From contig NZ_VOQR01000001.1 in assembly GCF_007995065.1 (NCBI RefSeq), positions 127,001 to 191,000 of the forward strand: a stretch of DNA of 64,000 nt. Reading direction: 5' to 3'. Within the stretch, counting starts at the first letter, position 1. The number at the start of each line of letters is the position of its first letter. Shown here piece by piece: positions 8,450 to 15,714 of the stretch. Both the position numbers and the translations under genes were made by a program. The notes under the pieces are model-generated. The model searched no databases and was not told the DNA's origin. It was given only the letters and a program-made list of their open reading frames with translations. Source of the stretch: Sphingomonas ginsenosidivorax. GTDB lineage: Bacteria; Pseudomonadota; Alphaproteobacteria; Sphingomonadales; Sphingomonadaceae.

Positions 8450-9598
8450 ATGGCCGACAAGACGATCATCGGAGCGCGGCCACCGGGCTCGCACACGGTC
8501 CGCATCGACATTCCCAAGCCTCACGCGCGCATGCAGCTCGCCGACGCGTGCGAATCCTTCCTGCACGGACTGGGGCTGGACCATGCCTATTTCCGCGCGA
8601 CCTCGAAGGAGGGGGCGCCGGTGATGCATATCCTGGTCGGGTTGCCGCACGTGTCGCGCGATCCGGAAGCGATACGGCGGTTTGCACGGGATTGTGAACC
8701 ATTTTGGGACGGGCTTTCGGGGGCGGGCGCGGTACGGCAGGTCGTGATGCCGCCCGCCTCGACTGCGCTGTCGCCTGCGGCCGCTGCGCGGCACGACCTG
8801 CCGCCGGGACGCAGCCGCTATGCGAGGGGCCTGGCCGTCTCGTGCGACGCGGAGTCGGGGCAGCTCGAGGGAATCGTGTTTCGGGATCCGATGGACGTGC
8901 CGATCGCCGACGCGACGGCCGCTGCCTTCCGCGCGGCCTTGCCCCTGATCGTCAGTTTGATCTTCGCCGAAGCCGCGAACGACCGCAGCGCCGGCCGGCT
9001 GTCGATGATGCGCTCGGTCCTCGATCGCATGGCCATGCCGACGTTCCTGGTCGACGAGCGGATGACGCCCCTGCTGACCAACGCGTCGGCCGGGCACCTT
9101 CTGCGTCGTCGGTCGATCTTCCTGCGTCCCGGGGACGGCACGATCGCCACGCGCTACTCGCGCGAGACCCGCAACCTGCGCGATGCGGTCATCGAGACGA
9201 TCACCGAGAAGGTCGACATGCGCGCGGTGCGCATCAACGACGACGATGCCAATCTGATGCTGGCCGTCGTCGTGCCCGCGCGCTTCCACGATGGCGCCGC
9301 CGAGCGGAACGTCGCGATGATCGTCGTGCACGAGCTGGGCGCAATCAGCGCGCCGCCCTGCGTTCTCGCAGCGCTCGGCCTGCTGCCGTCCGAGCAGCGC
9401 TTCCTCGACAGCTTCCTGCGATCGAACAGCCTTGCCGAGACGGCCGAGCGCATCAACCTGTCGCAGGAGACCGCGCGGACCTACCTGAAGCGCGTCCGTG
9501 CGAAGCTCGGCGTGCATCGGCAGATCGATCTCGCGCGGCTCGTCCTCGGTCTGGTGCCGCCGCTGTTTCCGGCCACCGAAACCGTCGCGGCGGAATAG
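8450..9598 (+). CDS. LuxR-type helix-turn-helix regulator of the T1SS locus
   Basis: 382 aa starting at ATG 8450 (MADKTIIGARPP) after GGGGGGACAGC. The N-terminal 300 residues are a poorly recognisable sensory part. The last 65 carry a LuxR-type DNA-binding domain: LGLLPSEQRFLDSFLRSNSLAETAERINLSQETARTYLKRVRAKLGVHRQ (quoted in pieces here: SLAETAERINLS is helix 2, TARTYLKRVRAKLG the recognition helix). The stop is 4 bases before the ABC exporter gene, so it heads a regulator-exporter-adaptor-purU transcription unit and is divergent from the TolC gene. The most economical guess is control of RTX secretion. No phospho-acceptor receiver domain is seen. Confidence 0.75.
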   Translation: MADKTIIGARPPGSHTVRIDIPKPHARMQLADACESFLHGLGLDHAYFRATSKEGAPVMHILVGLPHVSRDPEAIRRFARDCEPFWDGLSGAGAVRQVVMPPASTALSPAAAARHDLPPGRSRYARGLAVSCDAESGQLEGIVFRDPMDVPIADATAAAFRAALPLIVSLIFAEAANDRSAGRLSMMRSVLDRMAMPTFLVDERMTPLLTNASAGHLLRRRSIFLRPGDGTIATRYSRETRNLRDAVIETITEKVDMRAVRINDDDANLMLAVVVPARFHDGAAERNVAMIVVHELGAISAPPCVLAALGLLPSEQRFLDSFLRSNSLAETAERINLSQETARTYLKRVRAKLGVHRQIDLARLVLGLVPPLFPATETVAAE

Positions 9599-9602
9599 GC
9601 CG

Positions 9603-11396
9603 ATGGTTCGCCCCAAACCCGGCAAGCCGCAGCGCAGCCAGACGAGCTACATCGCCGCGCTGCTCGCGCCCTATCGGTCGGTGCTGATCGCGCTGCTGGT
9701 GTTCTCCGGCATCGTCAACGTGATGGCGCTGGCGGTCTCGATCTTCTCGCTGAACGTGTTCGACCGGGTGCTGACCAGCTCGAGCCTCGATACGCTCGGC
9801 TTCCTGTGTCTGGCCGTCATGCTCGCCATCGCGCTGAGTTCGACGCTGGAGGGCGTGCGGCAACGCGTCGCCGGGCAGCTGGGACAATGGCTGTCGGAAC
9901 GGCTGGCACCCATGCTGCTGTCCATCGCACTCGACCAGCGATCGCTGCCGCCGGACATGCGGTTGGGCGCACTGCGCGGGCTTTCGGCGGTCACGGGCTT
10001 TCTCTCGACCCCGACCCTGTTCTCGGTGATCGATATCCTCTGGGTGCCGGTCTACCTGATCGCCATCTATCTGCTGCATCCCGACCTTGGCACCGTCGCG
10101 GCGGTGGGCGCGGTCGTGCTGCTGACGCTGGCATGGATCAACGAACGCGGCACGCGCGCCCGGTTGGGGGATGCCCAGTCGCTCGCGTCGGCCAATCTCG
10201 ACCATGCCGAGGCGCTCGTCCGGAACGGCGAGGTGATCGACGCGCTCGGCATGACTGGCGCGGCCGTCGACCAATGGGCCAGGCGCCACCGGCAGCAGAT
10301 CGCCGCGAGCAGCCGGCCACAGCGCTTCACCACGACGATCACGAGCATCGCGCGCTTCGTGCGCTACGCGATCCAGGTCGCGATACTCGCGGTCGGCGCC
10401 TGGCTGGTGCTCGATCGCCAACTGACCGGCGGCGCGATGATCGCCGGTTCGATCATCGTCGGCCGGCTGATGGCACCGATCGAATCCTCGATCAGCTATT
10501 GGCGGCAGTTCGTCGCGGCGCGCCATGCCTTCCGGCAGGTGGAGGCCTTCTGCCGGCTCCCGCCGTCGCGCACCTCGACGATGCGACTGCCGGCACCGAC
10601 CGGCGCCATCACCGTCGCCAACCTGACCTATGTGCCGCCCGCGCTGAACATGCCGGTGCTCCGCAACGTCAGTTTCGCGGTCTCGGCGGGCGAGATGCTC
10701 GCACTGGTCGGGCCGTCGGCATCGGGCAAGACGACGCTGGCACGCTCGCTGATCGGCACGCTGCAGCCGACTCAGGGGCATGTGCGGCTCGATGGCGCGG
10801 ATGCGTTCGACTGGATGCGCAGCGATCTGGGGCCGTATATCGGCTATCTGCCGCAGGACGTCGAATTGCTGCCGGGATCGGTGCGCGACAACATCGCGCG
10901 GTTTCGCGCCGATGCGACCGACGACGATGTCGTCGCGGCAGCGCAGCTCGCGGACTGCCACGAGATGATCCTGCAGCTCGAGGGCGGGTACGACATGCAG
11001 CTGACCGATGGCGGGTTGCAGCTGTCGGGAGGCCAGCGCCAGCGCATCGGGCTGGCGCGCGCGCTGATCGGGACGCCGCGCCTCGTCGTGCTCGACGAGC
11101 CCAACGCCAGCCTCGACGCCGCGGGCGAGGACGCGCTGTTTCGCGCACTGCGGCAGCTCAAGACGCGCGGCGTCACCTGTATCGTCGTGTCGCATCGTAC
11201 CAACCTGTTGCGGATCGCGGACAAGGTGCTCGTGCTCGATGCGGGCATGGTCGCCAGTTTCGGCACGGCGCGCGACGTGGTCGCGAAGCTCGCGCGCGCG
11301 GCGGAAAGGCCGACGCGCGTGGAACCGCCGACCCCGGTACGCGCCGCGCCGACGGCCGACGGCAGTCCTGCCGCCGTCGGGGAGGCTCGGGCATGA
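9603..11396 (+). CDS. Type I secretion ABC transporter (PrtD-type permease/ATPase)
   Basis: 597 aa. About five or six membrane helices lie in residues 20-320 (LIALLVFSGIVNVMALAVSIFSLNVFDRVLTS near the start is the PrtD/HlyB-type opening), followed by an ABC domain with Walker A GPSASGKTT, signature LSGGQRQR, Walker B LVVLDEP and the switch His in VVSHR. There is no N-terminal C39 peptidase domain, so the substrate is exported without leader cleavage, as usual for RTX proteins. The gene is 4 bases after the regulator stop and overlaps the adaptor start by ATGA. It powers secretion across the inner membrane together with the HlyD adaptor and TolC channel. Confidence 0.93.
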   Translation: MVRPKPGKPQRSQTSYIAALLAPYRSVLIALLVFSGIVNVMALAVSIFSLNVFDRVLTSSSLDTLGFLCLAVMLAIALSSTLEGVRQRVAGQLGQWLSERLAPMLLSIALDQRSLPPDMRLGALRGLSAVTGFLSTPTLFSVIDILWVPVYLIAIYLLHPDLGTVAAVGAVVLLTLAWINERGTRARLGDAQSLASANLDHAEALVRNGEVIDALGMTGAAVDQWARRHRQQIAASSRPQRFTTTITSIARFVRYAIQVAILAVGAWLVLDRQLTGGAMIAGSIIVGRLMAPIESSISYWRQFVAARHAFRQVEAFCRLPPSRTSTMRLPAPTGAITVANLTYVPPALNMPVLRNVSFAVSAGEMLALVGPSASGKTTLARSLIGTLQPTQGHVRLDGADAFDWMRSDLGPYIGYLPQDVELLPGSVRDNIARFRADATDDDVVAAAQLADCHEMILQLEGGYDMQLTDGGLQLSGGQRQRIGLARALIGTPRLVVLDEPNASLDAAGEDALFRALRQLKTRGVTCIVVSHRTNLLRIADKVLVLDAGMVASFGTARDVVAKLARAAERPTRVEPPTPVRAAPTADGSPAAVGEARA

Positions 11397-12752
11397 ACGC
11401 GACGGTCATCGGAAACTGGGAAGGCACGCCGCTCCAGCTGCCGGCGCCCGCGGAGCCCGTCGATCACGGCCCCCCGGTACGCGCGTCGATGCGTCTCGCC
11501 TATGGGGCTGGCCGCGTTCGTCCTGCTGTTCGGGCTCTGGACGGTACTCGCGCCGCTGCACAGCGCGGCGGTCGCCAGCGGGTTGCTGCGCGCCGATCAG
11601 GGCGGCCGCAAGGTCATCCAGCATCTTGAGGGCGGCATCATCAAACGCTTGCTGGTGCGCGAGGGCGACAGCGTTGCGGCGGGACAGGCGCTGGTCGAAC
11701 TCGACAGCACCGCGACCGCGGCCGAAGGCGCGGCGCTGCGCGGGAGCTACGACGCCCTGCTGGCCCAGGACGCGCGACTCTCCGCCGAACGGCAGGGGCT
11801 GGACTCGGTCGTCTATCCCGACGAGCTCCTGGCGCGCCGCGACGAACCCCAGGTGAAGGCGATCCTGGGCGCGTCGGACCGGTTGTTCCGCGCGGGGCTG
11901 GGATCGCAGGGGGACCAGGTCCGCGTGCTCGCGCAACGCATCGCGCAGGGCCGCGCCGAACTCGTCGGCACCGCACCCCAGCTCGCCGCGGTCGCCGAGC
12001 AGTCGCGATTGATCGGCGAGGAACTGGCGGGCGTGGAGACGCTGGTCGGGGAACGGCTGGAGCGCCGTACGCGCCTGCTGACGCTGCAGCGTCAGCAGGC
12101 CGACCTCGCATCGCAGCGCGAACGGCTGGCGACGAGCCGGAACAAGATTGCGGATACGATCGGCGAGTTGCGCGCACAGGTGTCGCTCGTGCGCGGGCAG
12201 CGGACGACGGAAGCGGCGGCCGAGCAACGCGAGGTGCAGGCCCGGCTCACGGAGGCGCGCGAGAAACTCAAGATCAGTAGCGACATCGCCCGCCGGCGAA
12301 TCATTTCCGCGCCTGTCGCCGGCATCGTTACCAATCTGCGGCTGGTGACGCCGGGCGGCGTCCTGCCCGCGGGCCAGCCGATCCTCGACATCGTGCCCCG
12401 CGACATGCCGCCCGTCGTCATCGTCAGGCTGCATGCCAACGATATCGACGTCGTCCATCCGGGCTTGCGTGCCGAGGTCCGGCTGACCCCCTACAAGACG
12501 CGGTCCGTGCCGACCCTGATCGGCTATGTCCGCCAGGTGAGTGCCGATGCCAGCGTCGACGAGAAGACCGGCGAGGTCTTTTACGAGACGCAGGTGATCC
12601 TGCCGCCCGCCGCCCTGCGCGAAGTCCCCTCGGTCCGGCTGGTGTCAGGGATGCCCGCCGAAGTGTTCGTTCAGACCGGCGAACGCTCGCTCCTCCAATA
12701 TTTCAGCCAGCCGCTGATCGACAGTTTCCGCCGGGCGTTCCGTGAAAGCTGA
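11393..12752 (+). CDS. HlyD/PrtE-type membrane fusion protein, interrupted by a one-base frameshift
   Basis: The main frame (from 11502) gives a membrane helix (GLAAFVLLFGLWTVLAPL), the HlyD barrel start (GGRKVIQHLEGGIIKRLLVREGD), a long coiled-coil hairpin (about residues 80-260) and the C-terminal barrel (RRIISAPVAGIVTNLRLVTPGG). A cytoplasmic N-terminus is expected; it is present in another frame from an ATG at 11393 that overlaps the exporter stop (ATGA): MNATVIGNWEGT to VRASMRLAYG. The two frames join perfectly if one G is removed from GGGG at 11504-11507. So the gene is either broken there or, more likely, the sequence has a homopolymer error. It bridges exporter and TolC in the periplasm. 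Confidence 0.88.
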
Positions 12753-13637
12753 TCTGCCTGCGCCGGACGGGGGCGGGGGTGCTGCAAGCGACGGGCTGCG
12801 ATGGCGGGTGACGATCGAATGTCGCGATCGGCTGGGGCTGGTCGCGGTCATCGCCAATGCCTGCCAGGCCGCGCACGCCAACATCGTCGACTCCGCGCAA
12901 TATGCGGATCCCGAAACCGGCCGCTTCTTCATGCGGCTAGAGGTCGCGGCTGGCGCGGCCGACATGCCCGATCTGACCGAGCGTCTGGTCCGGCTTGCCG
13001 ATCCGCTCGGGCTCACCTTCGCGGTGCAGCGCGCCGATCACCGGCCGCGGACATTGGTCATGGTCTCGCAACAGGGTCATTGTCTCGCGGACCTGCTCTA
13101 CCGTCACGAGACTGGCGACCTTGCCATCGACATCGTCGCCGTCGTCAGCAACCACGATCGGTGGCGCTGCGCGGTCGAGCGGCACGGCCTGCCCTTCGTC
13201 CATGTGCCGGTCGGCGCGGAGGGGCACGAGGCGAGCGTCGAGCCGGCGTGGCGCGGGCTGATCGCCGAGCACGGGATCGAGTTGATCGTGCTCGCGCGCT
13301 ACATGCAGGTCGTCTCGCCGCGCTTCTGCAGCGATTTCGAGGGGCGGGTGGTGAATATCCACCACAGCTTCCTGCCGAGCTTCAAAGGCGCGCACCCGTA
13401 CCGGCAAGCCTATGACAACGGCGTGAAGCTCATCGGGCCACGGCGCATTTCGTGTCGGCGGATCTCGATTGCGGGCCCATCATCGAACAGGCGGTCATGC
13501 GCATCGATCATCGCTGCGACGCCGCAGAGATGGTCCGTCGAGGTCGCGACGTCGAGGCGCAGGTCCTGGCGCGGGCACTGACCTGGATCGCGCAGGCCCG
13601 CGTCTTCCGCAACGGACAGAGGACGGTGATCCTGTAA
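12742..13637 (+). CDS. purU: Formyltetrahydrofolate deformylase, interrupted by a one-base frameshift
   Basis: PurU hydrolyses 10-formyl-THF to formate and THF, balancing one-carbon units. An N-terminal ACT domain (WRVTIECRDRLGLVAVIAN) is followed by the formyltransferase-fold catalytic domain: DIVAVVSNHDRW, VLARYMQVVSPRF and the catalytic segment VNIHHSFLPSFKGAHPYRQAYDNGVKLIG in order. After KLIG the frame turns to nonsense, while the family continuation (MSADLDCGPIIEQAV, then a tail ending RNGQRTVIL at 13637) is in the adjacent frame. Adding one G to GGG at 13435-13437 restores it, reading GATAHFVSADLD. The GTG start at 12742 overlaps the adaptor stop by 11 bases, an unusual neighbour for a housekeeping gene. 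Confidence 0.88.
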
Positions 13638-13694
13638 CGCGCGGACCAAGCGTGGACGCGTGACCCGTGCCGGCGCGTTCGCTCCGGTGGACCC

Positions 13695-14726
13695 CTAGCG
13701 TCCCGCCAGCGCCGTCGCGAGCGGTACGATCATGTCCTCCGGGATGCGGCGGGCGATGACGGGCATGGTCGCCTGCGACTTGCGGGCGTCGACGATCGTC
13801 TCGTCGCCGCGCCACTGGCGCAGGCGCTGTGCCAGATAGCTCGCGCGCTGGCCGGTCAGCACGGGATAGGGCTTGCCCGGCGCGTGGCAGCTCGCGCAGG
13901 CCGGCAGCTGGAGGTCCGGCCGGCCGACGCGGATGATCTGCGCGGCGGCGCGATCCGCGGTCGTGCCGGCGGGTGCCGGGGCCAGCCCGGGCATCGCGGC
14001 GAAATGCTTTGCGAGCCGAGCCATGTCGGCCGGCTGCAGCCGGGCGGCGGCGGTCTGCATCACTGCGCTCGCCCGCTTGCCGGTCGCATAGCCCTCGAGC
14101 GCGGCGAGCAGGTAAGCGGGGTCCTGGCCGCCCAGGACCGGGATGTCGGGCTGGCCACGCCCGCGGCCGTCGGTGCCGTGGCACCCCGTGCAGCTGTCGA
14201 GCACTGCGTCGCCCGTCGGCATCGCGGTCAGCGCCCGGTAGGTCGCGGGCGTCATCGTCGGCAGCTGCCGCACGAACGCGACCATCCGCCGCACCTCGTC
14301 GTCGCGGTGCTTCGCTGCCCAGCCGGGCATGCCGGTATATTTGACGCCGTGCTTGAGGATCCAGAACAGCTGCGGGTCGGTCCATTCGCGCGCGTTGATC
14401 GCGAGGTCGGGGGCAGGGGGCGTCGCCGCCTGCATCACCGGCGAGGGACGCACGCCCGGCGCGCCGTGGCAGCTGGCGCAGCTCGCCGCGAACAGGCCGG
14501 CGGCGCTGACCAGCTGCTGGTCGGCCTTGGGGTCTGACGGCGCGGTCAGCGCGGCGTGCGTGCGGACCGAATTGCGCATCGTCCAGTGCAGGAACCAGTC
14601 GGTGACCTTCCAATGCCCCGACGACGCGGCGATGTTGAAGATACCCGACCAGGCGAAGAGCAGGCCGGCGAGCGCGAGCGCGACGATCGCCGCCGCCGCG
14701 CGCGCCCAGGTGATGCGGATCGTCAT
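13695..14726 (-). CDS. Triheme c-type cytochrome of the oxidase operon
   Basis: 343 aa with an N-terminal membrane anchor (AAAAIVALALAGLLFAWSG). Three CXXCH haem-binding motifs follow: CASCH at about residue 86, CTGCH at about 182 and CASCH at about 279, each heading a cytochrome-c fold with a downstream Met candidate. It is the last gene of a five-gene run, and its ATG overlaps the CtaG stop (ATGA). The architecture resembles the cytochrome subunits of periplasmic dehydrogenases. Here, beside an oxidase whose subunit II has its own haem c, it probably feeds electrons to the oxidase. Confidence 0.85.
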   Translation of the reverse strand: MTIRITWARAAAAIVALALAGLLFAWSGIFNIAASSGHWKVTDWFLHWTMRNSVRTHAALTAPSDPKADQQLVSAAGLFAASCASCHGAPGVRPSPVMQAATPPAPDLAINAREWTDPQLFWILKHGVKYTGMPGWAAKHRDDEVRRMVAFVRQLPTMTPATYRALTAMPTGDAVLDSCTGCHGTDGRGRGQPDIPVLGGQDPAYLLAALEGYATGKRASAVMQTAAARLQPADMARLAKHFAAMPGLAPAPAGTTADRAAAQIIRVGRPDLQLPACASCHAPGKPYPVLTGQRASYLAQRLRQWRGDETIVDARKSQATMPVIARRIPEDMIVPLATALAGR

Positions 14727-15331
14727 GCCGTGCGTGTCCTGAGAAGGCCCGCGAGCATCGCGAGGCCACCGATGAAATAGCTCGCCGCGCCGACCAGCAG
14801 CATGACGACGCCGCCCAGTTGCTGGTCCTCGAGCGTGTCGAGCCCGTGGCCGGCATGATGCATCGCCGCGTAGAGCGGGCGCGGCGCGAGCCCGACCAGC
14901 GCGCCGAGCAGGGTCATGTGCATCGACGTGAGCAACAGCGCCGCGACTCCTGCCGCGCGCCGGTCGCTCGCGCCGCCGGTCGCAGTGCCGAGAACGGCGC
15001 TCCACAACAGCACGCCGGCAGCGAGGAAGCTCGCCTGCTCGACGACCAGCGCGAGCGGCTGGCTGTCGACGCCGAGCCGCAATGCGGGCAGGTGCCACAG
15101 CCAGACGACCACCAGCTCGACCAGCGACATCGCCAGCGGCGTCACGATCGCAGGCCAGCGCTCGGCGGGATCGTACCGCGTCCCCGCCACGCCGTAGGCG
15201 AGCAGCGGCGCCGCAACCGCGACCGCGATCATGTGCCCCGCCATGTGCCCGACCATGCCGAGCGGCGCGGCGGCGAACGCCCAGCCTGAGGGGACCAGCG
15301 CGACCCCCGCCGCCAGGCTCGCGCGCCTCAC
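14723..15331 (-). CDS. CtaG-type (caa3) cytochrome oxidase assembly protein
   Basis: About 202 aa from a GTG at 15331 overlapping the previous stop (GTGA). It is nearly all membrane helices. MVGHMAGHMIAVAVAAPLLAYG, then VWLWHLPALRLG and a C-terminal AMHHAGHGL fit the CtaG_caa3 family, whose conserved His/Trp residues are thought to help copper-site assembly of caa3-type oxidases. The open frame extends further upstream, but there it is antisense-like and lies inside the next gene, so the GTG is the better start. The position within the oxidase operon supports the role. Confidence 0.8.
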   Translation of the reverse strand: MRRASLAAGVALVPSGWAFAAAPLGMVGHMAGHMIAVAVAAPLLAYGVAGTRYDPAERWPAIVTPLAMSLVELVVVWLWHLPALRLGVDSQPLALVVEQASFLAAGVLLWSAVLGTATGGASDRRAAGVAALLLTSMHMTLLGALVGLAPRPLYAAMHHAGHGLDTLEDQQLGGVVMLLVGAASYFIGGLAMLAGLLRTRTA

Positions 15332-15714
15332 CGGCAGTCGCCGAAGATCACGACGGGGACCGCAGTGAACAGCACCGCGATGAAGCTCAGCCCCGCGAGC
15401 AGCCGGGTCGACAGCGCGAGGAAGCGCAGGCGGTCGATCTCGGTGCTGCTGTCGTGCGGGGCGGGGTCGCCCGGCGCCTGCGACTGGACGCGCGCGATAT
15501 AGCCGGCCGCGAGGATCCCGAGCAGCGCGGCGACGGTCGCGATCAGCACAGCGAGCGGAAAGCCGCGCAGCGACGTCCCCGGCGTCTTCGCGCACGTCAC
15601 CGCGACCCACAGGTAGCAGAACAGGAAATGCGCCGCCCAGATCGTCGGCGGCACGATCAGCGTCCACAGCGTGACCTTCAGGTCGTGCGCCCAATGTCCG
15701 AACCGGCGCTTCAT
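15328..15714 (-). CDS. Small three-helix membrane protein of the oxidase operon
   Basis: 128 aa with membrane segments at about residues 16-38 (TLIVPPTIWAAHFLFCYLWVAV), 50-70 (PLAVLIATVAALLGILAAGYIA) and 100-125. Its ATG overlaps the stop of the oxidase I-III gene and its stop overlaps the ctaG start, so it is tightly coupled to both. I know no functional name. Proteins of this type recur between ctaD/E and ctaG in sphingomonads and may be an accessory or assembly subunit. Confidence 0.75.
   Translation of the reverse strand: MKRRFGHWAHDLKVTLWTLIVPPTIWAAHFLFCYLWVAVTCAKTPGTSLRGFPLAVLIATVAALLGILAAGYIARVQSQAPGDPAPHDSSTEIDRLRFLALSTRLLAGLSFIAVLFTAVPVVIFGDCR

Noticed and set aside
8180..9625. Upstream extension of the TolC frame to 919 aa
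   Set aside because: The extra 480 residues are antisense to the LuxR-type regulator and lack protein-like pattern; a signal peptide and ribosome binding site mark 8179.
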